In this document: positions 36,001-48,653 of the stretch, piece after piece | Layout: each line of letters begins with the position of its first letter | How positions within the stretch are numbered: position 1 is the stretch's first letter | From: Gyrodactylus bullatarudis | Lineage: Eukaryota > Platyhelminthes > Monogenea > Gyrodactylidea > Gyrodactylidae | Direction: 5' to 3' | Length of the DNA: 64,000 nucleotides | Assembly: GCA_012064415.1 (NCBI GenBank) | Contig: SSNU01000275.1 | Coordinates: 38,980-102,979, forward strand | The notes under the pieces: generated by a model | Told to the model about the DNA's origin: nothing | Databases searched by the model: none | Seen by the model: the letters and a program-made list of their open reading frames with translations, nothing else | Program-made: the position numbers and the translations under genes

Positions 36001-39000
36001 TCTCTGGATCTGGAAGGTCCCAAATAGAGCATTGTAATAGTATATATATGTTAACCGGGGTAGAGTCTGAAGAGACCCGGCGAAATTTAACGTTTATCAC
36101 TCGAATATACGCTTGTTGTTCTCTAACCTTCCATATGAATTCAGAATCTAACAATAATATTCTTGATGAGGTTCGACAATATTTTCGTACTAATAAAACT
36201 GAAATCTATTTATTGAGTTGATGAAGCGTTAAGCTACAAAAAATTTCAACTTTATGATCGGATTCTTGACTCGATCAATGTTAAATGATGCAGATGACGA
36301 AATTTTTCTCGAAACCCAGAAAAGCTAACAAAATTTATGAAAGGGGCAGGATGAGATAAACATTTCAATATCTCTAGAAATTCTATTAGTTGAGAAAAAA
36401 TTTGCAGAAATGAAGAAATTTTCAAAGATGATTGAGAAAGTTTTTCCTTGAACCAAGGTGTCATACATGACCTCTAATATATATTGAGAAAGGGGGAGAT
36501 TACAAAATAAAATATCGGAAAAACTCGATTTACTATAAATTTCGAGTTCTTGATCTAGGAAAATTAATTAAGACATTAAATGTCAAATGCGCCTTGTAAA
36601 GAAGAAAAAGAAGCAGCAAAACAGGTTTTTTATCTTTTATCTTACCTTAGTGTATTCTATATAAATAAACTATTCATGTCAGGTGAAATGTCATGTGATC
36701 TGTCGATCTAATGATGATTAACCATAAGAAATGGATTAATATTTATCATAATTTGACATTTTCTATAAATCCAACCCCCTCAATAACTTATCAGCAGTGA
36801 TAAGCATCCGAGAGGTTGAATTATGCGAAATTCATTCTTTTTTAAGTTGACATGGCAAAAATTATAATTTTTGTATAATTATACATCGCCTGGCTCTTTT
36901 GACATTTTGAATACATACATAATGCACTAGGGATGCAATGATATGAAAAATGCCAAAAAATATTAATTTTGAAATGAAAAATAACAACCTATCTACAACA
37001 GACTAAAAAGAGCAGTTCAGACTGACACCCTGCAGAAACAGAAGAAGGATGAATTTCGAGTAAAGTCTATCAAGAATCTAAACAAAAGAAATGAAATCAG
37101 AATCTGATTAATTTATAGCCCAGTCTTAAAAATCGGACTTTATTTTCTGTCTACTCAATGATATTTTCCACTTTAGTAGAGAATTTCTCGCGGATTTCAG
37201 ATATGTGCTTCTTAAAAAATTCTACAACAGAGCTTTCAAGTTATCCGGTAAAAACTGAAAAACCGTCTTACAGTGCTTTGCCTTTCAATAGAGAAAAACA
37301 TGAATGAAATAGAAAGACAGAATTGACATCATCTTGTTCAGGAAAAAAATTCTTAACCAAAGAGTAAAAAGGGAATATTCCCTTGACTCTTTTAGTTTTT
37401 GAGTTATTCAAAAAGCAAAGTTGAAAATTTACCATTTTTTTTTTGAAAATCCTCAACTCAATTTTATGCCTATTTAAGCACCTATTAGGATACACCTCAA
37501 TTAGGATACAGTAATCCTTGAAGAATCAAAAGCTTAAAAAACTTTTCTGTAAAATTTTTTCATTGACAAATCTCTATTTTTTAACACCTAAAAATCAGAA
37601 TTTTCTTAAAATTTTAATTAAAAAAACTAAACTCAACATGTTCTACAAGATGTACATTTGGTTTCAGTCATTCGTTGAGTTAGTTAATATATATTGGTAG
37701 TTTTCTCAAAACAAGAATCCTACAGGACATCGCTAGAACTATATCCTGATTAATATTATTCAAGTTGATCTTTGAATGAGCAAAGTTAGACTTACTGGGT
37801 CATGTTGACATCCCGGTGCAATCATTCGAAGGACCACAATATTACTAAGGATAGTATGTCGATGCTTCTCACCACCCTTTTCCACAATAAACTCCTGGAT
37901 GCCACTGATAATGTAGCGTATTTGTATCGGCATATCTTGGCAACATTTGATGATGTCATTGAAAATGATCAAATTCAATAGAGATGAAAATCTCTGTTGT
38001 TTAAACGTCATAATTTCAGTTACTGGAAAAAAAGAAAATTCACTATTTAATCGAAATAAAATTGCCAATTTCAAGATATGAGATACTGTATACAGAAAAA
38101 GGCAGATATTTTACGTTCTAGAAGAGAATCAAGGAACGAGAAAAATCTTTTATTAAGCTAAGAGTTCCAAATTTTAATCTGATTTAATAAATTTCAGCTA
38201 TAAACATCAATGTTTGAATACGCGTCAGTATATCTATTCAAGGAACATTACTACGAGAAAGTAATTTACTACTTTTGAGCATGGAAATTGTGCCATGGGA
38301 AGAAGGCAAGTTGGCCAGAGTGTACTAATCACAAAGAGTATTTTATTAAATTTAGAAAACTGGTGAAAGAAAAGGATAATTTTCATGAAATTAAAGGAAT
38401 GATTTAACCCTTCCTCTTATCGTTTTGAGACATGAAATTAGATCCATATTTTGATGATAAAAACCATACGATTAATTAATATTATTTTGATGAGGAAAAG
38501 ATTCGATTGAAACTCACTAATTTGAGATCGTTCTTCACTATCAGTGATGATGTTGGCAAGCTCAGTGTGAAAGCAATCTCTCAACTTTTCCTCAGATATC
38601 AAAGATGAATCGTATGGGTTCAGCAGAGGATTCTTTCCATGTATCTGTTGTTGTGTTTGTTGCTGGTGATTGTGGAGGGGGGAGAAGAAGACTGATGCGA
38701 GACTCGACTGATTACATGAACTCTCATTAAAAGAGTATGATTGTAAGGAGGTGGAGAGGTTTGGGGAGGGGGAACTTGACGATGATACACAGGAGAGGAC
38801 GCTGGTCGAAGATGACTTTTGATAGGTTGGCGAGGAGAAAAGATTTAGGAATTCATTACAGCGTAAAAGGAACTTTTCTTGCCAATTTCGAATGTGAGAT
38901 CTTGAATAGAGCATGAACAGGGATACGCTGAAGGTGTCTGATCGAAGATCTGGAAATTATAAATAGATGGAATGAATGGCAGTTTCATCCGAATCATGGA

Positions 39001-42000
39001 TAGTTAGAATTATTTTTTGAAAATTTCAATAGTGACTCAGGACGATGTTGAAAGAAAAAGTTACTAGTCAAATCCATCGGTGTTACAGACCGATTAAGAA
39101 AGATTTTCAATTGTATCATTCGTTATAATAGTTTTATGAAATGCTACCCAACAACTATCACTGTTGATTCAACACTTTTGAAAAAGGCTTTTACAAGATG
39201 AAGCAATTTTGGATGAAAAATAAATAAATGATTTAAAGGGGAGATTTACATTTACATGATTATGAAAATTTTCAGAAACATTTCAAGTTATTTTTTGAAA
39301 AAATACTGCTAAGATTGGAAAGGTATCAGTAGCATGATGAAATTGATTTGAAAAAATTGCGTAATTGAAAGGATAAATTGATATACTGTACTATAATGTA
39401 CTGTATTATAATGTTTCTGAAATTAATCCATCTACTGATACAGATTATGAAAATGGAAAAATAATAATATTATAGGTGTGAAAAAACATTGGTCGATTAT
39501 ACTGTAACTGAAATTAAGGTAAAAATCATAATAGAATTAAGAGAAAGGGTAAATATTGAGTGATAAAGCTTTTATTTCACCAGTTCTCATCAGACCCTAG
39601 CCAAGCAGACTAGAGTATGATGAATCAATGAAATCAATGCAAACCTCAAATTTAACTATATATTAGACAAGTTTTCAGCCTACTTATATCTTGTTGGCTG
39701 CGTATCTCTTCAATCATTAAATGATACAAGAGATCCAGGTGGAATGTAGTCTCCAGGCTAACAACCAAAAGACTTTCCATAAAGTTTTCTCGCTTAATTG
39801 TCTCCTTGTTCAAATGATTAGATATCTCCAATAAGAGGGGAACCAATTCTGTGACAAGTTCATCTTGTAGACACTGAAAAAGTAAGATTTTTTTAATGTT
39901 TGAAAAAAGTTGAAAAATAAACATTCAAATAAAAATTTAAAATTGTAAATTGTCATCTTCATATCAAATGGCTTTAGTTGTTGATGAATTAGAAAAAATT
40001 TGAATGGTTCCGGGTTCCTATGAAACATCAAAGAAAGAAATCTATCTAGAAATACAATGAATTTCCTAAAAAATTATATAAAGAAGAGGAACTGACTAAA
40101 ATATTTTAACCCCTCTACTAATGAGTGATACTGTACTAAAAAGTCATATCTTTTAAATTAGCAAAGATTAATTAATAGAAATAATGATTTTCAAAGAGAA
40201 CTAAACTAACCTTTCTTAGATTAGAATATGATGCAAATGGCAAAATTCTTAGACATGTATACTTGAGAGAAACCTGCAGGAGGGAGTTCTCTTTGGCCCG
40301 AAGTGTCTCCTGATTGTCACTTGAATGATCCAAAGCGATATCTGAAAAAAGGAGAATTTCTCCATCAAATTTAATCAAAAATTAAGAGGAAACTGGTGTT
40401 AAGAAGGAATTAGAGAAAACTGTAAAACAAAAAGAAATGAGGTTCAAAATTTGGAGCAGACTGGAACTTTTTAATAATGAAAAGGGTATCGTATAAGGTC
40501 TTGAAATTTGAAATTTTTCGAACAATTAAGAAAAAAATTTCAACATGTATTCGAATTTTAGCTATGATGATAAAGTATAAATTGTTAAATTGTTTGTGGA
40601 AGAAAATCAAGACCTCATTCCTTTTATTAATTGCGATTAGTTGTGATCGAAAAACATAGAGTAGAGTTTTTTAATAAAAAATGAATAGAAACGTACTTAG
40701 AGAGTAAAGTCCTGGACAAGTTTGAAATTATAATTAGCAGTAGAAACAAGTATACAAATAATATTAATTATTAGTATTAATTATAGTAGTGTAGAAAAAA
40801 TAAGTAATAGACAATTAAACAAAAGAGATAGGACAGAAATTCACAAAATTTGCATTTCAAAAATATGATAAACCTAATCATATGACATGAATTTACTTAA
40901 ATTCAATATAATACTCCGAATAATCGACAAGAAATTTTTTCGAATCTCATGAGTTGTTGAAAAAATACATTTCTGATAAAAATTTAATCGGACCAAAATT
41001 AGGCCATTTAATGAATTTTAAAAATACCCCAATTTACCGGTTGATTTAAAAGATTTAGACTAATTTGATAATGATTTTGAGATCAAGATTAGATCAAAGA
41101 TTCGATGTATGGCTAAAGAAAATCATAGAAATTCGTCATCAATGTGGGATGACGAACAATCCGAACTTTTCAACTGCATCACAAAAGGTAATGGCTCAAA
41201 GTTAAACTTTTTCTTGATAATCGCGAGTGTCTCTCAACCTCTATGGTCGGATTGAAGTGCAAACTATGATGAACTTTTTTAGAGTAAAAATGAGACCCAA
41301 AATTCGATAAAACACAAATTAGAATCAATACGTTCAAATAATCCTATTCTAATTAATTCAACTCTATGAAAAAATTGTCGGCATCTCAACGAATATAAAA
41401 CTTTTGCTAGAAATTAATTTAGCTTTGAGATGTATTTTTTGAATTATTATTCATCATGGGCGTTTGATAAATGATTCGGAAAGACTTAGAGAAGATTATT
41501 TCAAGGGACGTCACTGAGATTGATATTTTCAGAATACATTGATAACGATTTTTAGACCCTGAAAATGGCCAACTTCCATCTCAAGTTTATCAGATTTTCA
41601 AATTTTACGGGTACGGTTTCTCGATAAAAGTTACTTTCTATTTTCTCTTTGATTGGATTTTCAAAAAAAATCTTTTTTTTTCTTGAAATTTTTCATATTT
41701 TTTCAAAAACGAGTAAGCTTTAAACTGTCATAAAACTCTCAATAAATCATTGTAATGTAAAGAACCATGAATTATGTTGAAATAAATTATATTTGAAAAT
41801 ACGCATTTTAATAAAGAATTTTTCATTCTTTAGAAGTCAACATCCCAAGTCTCAAGATCATTTAAAATTAAAATAAGGACAGGTTCTATAGGTGTATACT
41901 TATTATTGATTATCACTATAGTTCATTCAAAAGTATTTTAGTTTTTCTTTTATTTTCAAATTCTTTAAAACAGAATTATGCCCTGAGAAAGTTACCTGTC

Positions 42001-45000
42001 TCATAAAGCTAATTGATATGAAGTTGGGATTCTATGATTTTTACAGAAATCTCGATTTTTTCATCAAGAATACGAATTTTTAAAAGATTTTTTGGAATCC
42101 TACTCATGTTGCCCACTTTTACGATTTAAAGAAAGAAAGTCTGAAAAATAAATATAAAAAATATGGTCATTTTCAAATTCTCATTTTGCGACAAAATCCC
42201 ATTTTTCGAACTTATTATTGATTTGAGAGTGGGGGGCTGATCGAAAGAGTTTTTCCAGGATCAAGATAAGTCAAGAAAATCAATTCAACTGAATCTTTCA
42301 AATCAATAAAAATTTTCAGCTCAAAGTTCGAAAAATGGGATTTTAGCGCCAAATGGGAATTTGAAAAATGACCATATTTTTCATAAAAATAATTTTTTTC
42401 TTCAAATGGTAAAAGTGGGCAACATGAGAAGGATTCAAAAAAGTCTTTAACAAATTCGAATTCTTGATGAAAATATCGAGATTTCTGTAAAAATCATAGA
42501 TTCCCAACTTTATATGACCCTTAGAATGGCCTTAAACAGATGAATTTGATTTTATTCAATCGAATCGCTGGCAAAATCAAAATAGTATTAGCTCTTACTC
42601 TTTGACTTTAACTGAGATCCAATATCCAAGGAGTCTATTGAAATTTCCTTATCTAAACGACCAATTGCTTGAGGTAATGATTGTCGATGGCCAGAATCTA
42701 AGTACTCCTGAACAAAGGAATCACGTCCAGTTGATGAATCATTGAGAGAGATAGACTTTTGGCATGAACCAGAATCCCTAGGACTAGTATTTTTATACTC
42801 AGGATCAGAACTACACGTGTTGTGCAGCGATAGGAGGCCAGAATCGTAATTCTTCTGAGATTTATTAAACTTGTTGCGTGCCAACTGTTCTTGGTCAAAG
42901 TTATCACAAGTAACTTCATGAAGTTGTACTGTGAGGAAAGAATCTAGAATTTTAATAAATATACTTAACATGTAGTTTTACAGACGTTCGATAGAGATGA
43001 TGAAATAGAACTGTCAAATTGATAGCTCGTCAGTTTAATTAAATTCAGAGAAAAATTGCGAAATATATTCAAAATCTGACACAAATTATCATTCAATCAT
43101 GAGTAATGCAAAAGATGTGATTCATTAAAAATCTTTTCTTTATCCTGATTGGTTGAGATTCACATCTAATTTCATTGGATCAAATGTTATGTTCAAAACT
43201 CACGGGTTTTACGTTTCTTTTCATCCTTTTTGCAAATCTCCAACGTTCTAAAGCCATGGGGGAAATCTCTGTAGAAAATTAATTCATCAACCCTTAACGA
43301 AATTGATATTTTTATTCACACAAAGAATTTATTTCAGCTGTTATTGATCGTTTGTAAGTAAAAATTAAATATATCCGAATCACTAAAATTTCAATGATAC
43401 GAATTAAACTCACATAAATGAGATTGTCTCAACCCCCATATAAGTTAGGGGAATTTTCGCTATTTCAACATTATCCACTTGAACGTAGGCAAATGAACGT
43501 TCGTTTGACTTTTTCTGATTGCTTGATGTTGGATTAAAGTTTGTCTCGTAGCGTTGAGATGTGGAGAATTGTGGAGATAACTGAATTTCCAGGGTTCGCG
43601 AACATCGCAGTTGTATTGGAATCTCACGGTTATCATCCATACACGATTGAGCCCTGAGGGATGTCTGGCAGGCAGATCCTCTAGTGTTCAACTCCTCTCC
43701 AGTTAAATGATCTATCAAGGTATTACGGCAATGTCTCTTCATAATCATCAACCATTCTTTGAAAATAAGCTCATTAGTTGGAGTTACAGAGCAAGATGAC
43801 TTTGTCAGATTATTTAGAGACTGTGTGGAATGTGCCATTTTAAGATGGCTCTCCGATTGGACTGAGCCATTATTAGAGTTGTTGTTATTCGAGTGATGGC
43901 TGTACAAGTTCCTGAATTGAGCAATTGGAGCGAATAGACAGTCTTGTTTCATTGGATTTGTCTGCTGTTGGTTATTATAGCCTCCAGGTGTTTGATTAAA
44001 ACTGTATTGGGAAGCAGCACGGGAGTAGTAGGGTATCGATGTGGAATCAATGCCAAACACAATTTGTTCCCGATCTAGGGCGCTCACTCCACTCACAAGT
44101 AGCATGAACGCATAACGGCTATAGTTAATAAAGATTTAAAGTATTTCTCAAGCCATAAACAATATTTATTGATTAATGTCATCATTTCCTGGGTAAAAAG
44201 CAGTAGAGAAATTAATAATTTAAGATCTTTTTAAAAAATGTTTAATGCGTAGTTAAAACTCTTCTTTTGCAAGTTACAAGATGTAAAATAATTTTCATTG
44301 GTTCAAGGTAATCAATTGAACAGTCTGACTTATTCAACATAAATTAAGCTGTCCAAATTTTTACAATGAAATCTTTTTCCTAGTTGGTATTTTTGTAGTT
44401 TAAAAAAACTTGAATGAAATTGTACAAATTAATTTATTGATTTATTATTGTACAATTTACATTTATTATTGGATTTATTGGAAAAGTTAATAAGAGATTT
44501 CACTCACTCATAAAGGCAATGATGAAGAGGTAAAAGATCACAGTTTGATAAATGCAAATCGTTTGTCTCAATCGTCAACTTGTTTTTGTCAACTTCACTA
44601 ATATTTAAATGGGAATTCAGCTTTATTTTGACATGGCATAATTTCCATTTTTTCTTTGAATCTAAATTTATATTAAAAAATACATTGGTCAATAGGGTAA
44701 TACAAAATTTTTAACTTTTCGAATTTATGCGTTCATTTGATAGAAAATAAGGGAGAGAGAAAAGTTTCCTATTGAACCTTATGTTTTTAATTTTATTTAG
44801 ATAATTTGCATAATTTCAATTAAAGATGTCGCGCCACCATTTTTCAATGAATTTTACTACGAGAAATGATCCATTTTGAATTATTGGACCAGATTTCATC
44901 TTTTTGAATCAGTTTTTCACGTCAAATTAATATTCAATATATCCTTAATATACCCTGAAAAAATCCATTCGATTTGGGAAAAATTAACGATTTTAGGGAA

Positions 45001-47991
45001 AATGGGAAATGGCATATCAGAAAACCAAAATTTTTAAATTTAGTTTTCGTATACGGCAATTACGGAGCATAGAGAATCTATTTGAGGCATGAAATAGAAA
45101 AGTGTTTGGAGAAAAAAAAATTTGTCTTTCTCTAATGTTCAAGGATGAAGTTGGAAAAGGGAAAAGAATTAAAATATATTTTTTTATCGGATATTTTTTG
45201 GAATATACATTTAGAGATTAGAACTATGCTCTTGTGAGAAAATAAAGGGAAATATTTTTGTTCTATGTTGTACTAAAATAGCAATCGATAAAATTAATCA
45301 GACTGTGGTGCTTCGTATATAGGGCGTACTATTAGGAAGTTATCAACTAGATCTCATGATCATCTCAATAAAGATACCGCGGTGACCAGACATCCAAAAC
45401 AGGAAAACCATGCTGCTTCAATTTCTAATTTTTCCATCTTATACAAAAACCCAGGGGGTGACAGCACAGATGTGTGGGTGAAGGAGAAAATTTTCATCAA
45501 CATGTATAAACCTAATTTGTGTGTTCAAAAGAATTATTCATTTAATCTTCAACTACCATGGCCTATGTGAGCTTTTTCACCTTTTTCTCTTCACTGTTGC
45601 TATTTATTGAAGAGTTTTTGGTGTTTTTTCAGCTTACATAATATTCTTATTTCTATTCATGACCCTTATATTCTTTAACTTATACTATTTCTTTGTAAAT
45701 TGTAAATTATTATTTTTCATTCAAACTTTAATTTTATCATTTTCAAAGAGAGACCACTGATGATCCTTTGAGAAATGCGCATTTGGTTCTAAATATATTT
45801 TCTTACATATCACGGTGTATATTTGAAATTTTAAAACCTCATAGCTTTTGACAGGAAACTTTGACTAACTAGAATAACTATTTGGCTAACTTTTAAGACC
45901 AATTTTGTTTTCGTAGCATATAGTTGAGAAAAGTTACAGCTATTGAAAGAGAAAAACTCAAAAAAATCTTTAACGGCCGATGGCGGCTGTAAAAAAATTT
46001 TGACAAAGAAACGAATAGCACCATTAGAATCAGCGTGAAAAACTGAACAAAATATCAAAAATTCAGCCTGGTTGTGAAGGTAAAGTGATTTTTTGTTGCA
46101 CAGTGTATTTCTAAAAGATATACATAGATTAAGAATAAACTTACAAAGGTAGAGTTCTCCTGATATTTCCTGTTGGCTTGCCAGCATTTTGGCTAATGAT
46201 GTATTTGTATTGGGCAAGTTTTCGTTATCCTCAAACTCTCTATATTGATTATCCTAGAAAACAAAATTAAGCTTATTAAAAATATTTACAACAATTTATA
46301 CATAATATTTTGAATTGCCTACATAAAATTGTGTACCCTGGGCTAGTTCCTGGACTGGAATATTCTAAGCAACCAATAGTAACCTGAGAAATGAATTAAT
46401 CATCAAAACTTTTGCATACTTTCACAGGGATTCATTATAACAAGAGCTGTCAAAATATGGCATTTTTCTCATAAATTTAATAAAAAACAGCAGCCAAAAG
46501 ATATAAATAAAATAAAAATACAGCTAATTTGTAATTAGTAGGGCCTCAAAAATGGTACCGAATAAAATAAAAAATAGTATCTCTTAAACCGAGAAATAAG
46601 AAGAAAATAGTAGTTTGAAGAAAATTTGAGAGATTCTGAGTAAAAAATAGTACTTCACAGTAAAATCTTGCAGAATAAATCATTATAGTTTAAATTTTAA
46701 ATTCTATGAAATATTTTTAAGCTCACAGGATGAAATACTGCTAGCTTAGGAATCTAGTTACACCCATTCATCAAAAATCATGATTGGTCGTTGAAGAATA
46801 CTTTAGTAATCTGAGACTTAATTCAGAAAAATAGTACTAAAAAGTACAGGGACAACAATTTATTGCAGAAATAGTACTAGTTATCTTTAAATTGGGATAA
46901 AATTTTTTCTTCAAATCATTGCAATTCAGTCAGTCTTTTATCTAGAGTAAAAATAGACCAAATAATAGTTTTTTGAGGCCCTAATAATTAGTAATCTGTG
47001 ATTAATTGTGTAATATATTTTTTCAAATTTCATAAAACTCACCTGGCACTTTGAAAAGATTGGTTTGAAAAGTCTAAACTTGCTATTCCCCTCATTCAGG
47101 GCTGATGCGTCAATATTGTTTTCAGAGATAAATGCATCTTCAATGGTTTTGATGAGTTCCTCTATAGAGAAAAACTTGTTCCCGTCCTTGTTTACGATGA
47201 GGAAATCATTGTTAGAGGATAAAATTAACTTGAATCGATATTTACCAACACCTTTACCGTCATATAAGAGGAAAGTATATGAATTCTTTTCAGACAAACA
47301 AGGACGAATGATGCAACTATATTTTCCATTTGACACCAATAGATTATGCTGTTCAGGCACTGAAATCTTTTTATGAAAATACTTCAAATCCTCTAAAATT
47401 TTAGGATATTCCAGTTCGAGATATTCCTTTGGTATAAACCCAGACAGACAAGTATTGAGGGATATAACCAATGACCAGTCTCGATGCTTTACAACTTTTA
47501 AAACGTAGAATCTGTCCCCGGTTTTACATTTGAGAAGATTTTCATTTTCTTTTGGAGTAAAATCACAGACAGCACGATAGATGCTCAAGACATTTTCACA
47601 TGAAAAATTCTCTGGTTCAATAGGATATTTGAGAATTTCGCCGGGCATTATCTCTTTAATATGATAGCGGAAGAGACAACATTTCAAGGACTCAAAAATT
47701 CTACCGCCTAACTGAAAGGCATTGTTTAGAGGATTAATTCTAAAATTGGAGAATTTCATAAATTAAAAGTTACATGAAATGAATACAAAAATGTGTTGAA
47801 GTATAATAAGACAAGACATAATAAAAGTTGGGCAAACCACTGGATACATTTTTAATACGTAATCGTAAGAGATAAGAATTTGGCTGATTATTTTTTTTCA
47901 GGATGAGTTCTGCATCATTTCTTGACATTAGACCATGGTAAAATCTAGATAAATTATATAAAGAACAAACTTTTCGATATCGGGCACGCAT
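33061..47991 (-). CDS. RASA1: p120 RasGAP (RASA1) homologue, SH2-SH3-SH2-PH-C2-RasGAP
   Basis: Thirteen exons: 47774-47991, 47043-47739, 46145-46253, 44508-44661, 43414-44118, 43204-43268, 42599-42928, 40211-40341, 39684-39873, 38518-38949, 37796-38022, 34849-34983, 33061-33423. The 1251-aa product stays in frame throughout. Domains: SH2 (about 17-104; FYHG, Arg43 in YLLR, HFCIHF, LGGRIFESL), SH3 (125-184; AVCDF, SGFIPKEYL), second SH2 (193-278; IIRP with Arg218), a PH split by an Asn/Gln-rich insert (336-525), C2 (565-700; FAYVQVDNVEIAKIPL), and RasGAP (775-1130). In the GAP part an arginine-finger candidate is Arg869 (NLRSDTFS) and the FLR-box counterpart is VVLRMIAP (Arg1076). A Ser/Gln-rich insert of about 80 aa interrupts the GAP domain. 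The function inferred is GTP hydrolysis on Ras at phosphotyrosine receptors. Intron 1 is 34 nt. Start is the only Met in the open frame, which is closed upstream by TGA. Confidence 0.9.
33424..34848 (-). other. RASA1 intron 12 (1.4 kb)
   Basis: Between the last two coding exons. It contains an open plus-strand frame (33624-33920) with no recognisable domain and no other structure I can name. Confidence 0.5.
35597..35632 (-). ncRNA. Damaged hammerhead-like motif, left arm
   Basis: CTGAAGA (35621-35627) and GAAA (35609-35612) are kept on the minus strand. Compared with the right arm, about 20 bp covering the expected cleavage site are missing, so this copy should be inactive. Confidence 0.5.
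36063..36104 (+). ncRNA. Hammerhead-like motif, right arm
   Basis: GAGT, then CTGAAGA (36067-36073), 8 nt, GAAA (36082-36085), a short imperfect stem, TATC ending at 36098, then ACTC. GAGT/ACTC can form stem I and the expected cleavage is after C36098. Stem II is very short (one G-C pair plus mismatches), which weakens the case for activity. Confidence 0.5.
37140..37605 (-). repeat. Interspersed repeat family R1, copy 3
   Basis: Inverse of the copies at 4650-5020 and 22455-22800, and the longest of the three. It lies in RASA1 intron 11, just beyond the exon ending at 37796. Confidence 0.8.
39554..39600 (-). ncRNA. Hammerhead-like motif, solitary
   Basis: Minus strand: GGGT, CTGATGA (39587-39593), 8 nt, GAAA, a perfect five-base-pair stem III with a 3-nt loop (ATAAA/TTTAT), then C at 39562 and ACTC. 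GGGT pairs with ACTC as stem I. This has the best stem III of the copies here. It sits in RASA1 intron 9 with no second arm nearby. Confidence 0.6.
40342..42598 (-). other. RASA1 intron 7 (2.3 kb)
   Basis: Holds the R2 inverted pair (42005-42515). The rest is AT-rich with no gene that I can support. Confidence 0.6.
42005..42515. repeat. Inverted pair of R2 repeats
   Basis: 42005-42235 and 42275-42515 are inverted copies of each other with a short spacer, and both match 15080-15320. Transcribed through as part of the RASA1 intron, they would form a long double-stranded RNA hairpin. Confidence 0.8.
45340..45570 (+). pseudogene. Penelope-like element fragment, end of GIY-YIG domain
   Basis: Encodes ASISNFSILYKNPGGD...EKIFINMYKPNLCVQKNY, matching the SNFSILFQANP...KPDLCKQKEL portion of the GIY-YIG protein at 54583-55524. 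Only the last ~60 residues remain. Antisense in RASA1 intron 3. Confidence 0.75.
46254..47042 (-). other. RASA1 intron 2
   Basis: 789-bp AT-rich intron. Apart from a repeated 'agtact' phrase near 46560-46880, nothing stands out. Confidence 0.5.
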
Positions 47992-48164
47992 GAAATATCT
48001 AAATTCGATATATAGGGATCTAACATCTAAATTTTTAATTTTTCATTAATAACAAACAATCTGAATATTTGTGTAAACTTTGAATTTTTAAAAATTTTGT
48101 GTAGATTTTTAAATTTAATCTAAATTTTAACTAAATTAGTTCAGCGCTAATTATTTGATCAATT
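47992..48164. promoter_or_regulatory. Shared divergent promoter region, RASA1 / ANKRD39
   Basis: 173 bp between the start codons of two divergent genes, over 75% A+T. No clear TATA or initiator can be singled out in such AT-rich sequence. Confidence 0.55.
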
Positions 48165-48634
48165 ATGAATCATAATTGTGGTTCCTGTTTATTCTTAAAT
48201 AACTATGGTGTAAATCAATCCTTGGACGAAATGCAGTTTGAGCGAAGTATACACTATGCTGCTCTAACAGGAAATATATCAAAGCTAACAGAATTTTTGA
48301 AAAATAATGTGGATATTAATCTAGTAGATTCATATGGGTACACACCTTTAGTAAGAATTAACTTATAAAATTAGAGTATTATGCAGTCAGCCATCATCAA
48401 GTGAAATCCGTCAGGTTTCTCTGTGAGAACGGGGCAAACGTCATGCAAGAAGAGGAATCCACAAAAATTACTCCCCTTCTACGCTGTGCTTTGAAACCGA
48501 ATGAAGAGATTTTTAAAATTCTCTTGGAACATGTAGACGATAAAGGGAAAGCAATACAGATGGCTGATAAAGAAGGAAGGAGCGTAGAGAGTATTTTAGG
48601 AAAAAATCACATTTATTGTAAATACTTTGAATGA
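48165..48634 (+). CDS. ANKRD39: ANKRD39-like ankyrin repeat protein
   Basis: Exons 48165-48350 and 48377-48634, separated by a 26-nt intron, give 147 aa. The N-terminus GVNQSLDEMQFERSIHYAAL closely follows the [20 protein letters not shown] of ANKRD39, with a CGSC cysteine pair near the start as in the family. About three ankyrin units are visible (YAALTGNISKLTEFLKNN; YAVSHHQVKSVRFLCENGA; LLRCALKPNEEIFKILLEH), while vertebrate ANKRD39 is about 183 aa, so roughly one repeat is missing. The biological role of this family is poorly known. An AATAAA is at 48646-48651. The gene runs head-on into the ZNF706-like gene. Confidence 0.88.
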
Positions 48635-48653
48635 AATATATTTTAAATAAAAA

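Larger units (their letters stand above)
35559..36155. mobile_element. Nested foldback element with hammerhead-bearing inverted arms
   Basis: Outer arms 35559-35656 and 36045-36155 are inverted copies. Inside them, 35641-35700 pairs with 35845-35915, and 35909-35940 pairs with 36010-36050, so nearly the whole 0.6 kb can fold. Each outer arm carries CTGAAGA...GAAA. The same arm sequence recurs at 63660-63745 beside a GIY-YIG fragment, tying it to Penelope-like elements. It lies in RASA1 intron 11. There is no coding sequence of note. Confidence 0.75.
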
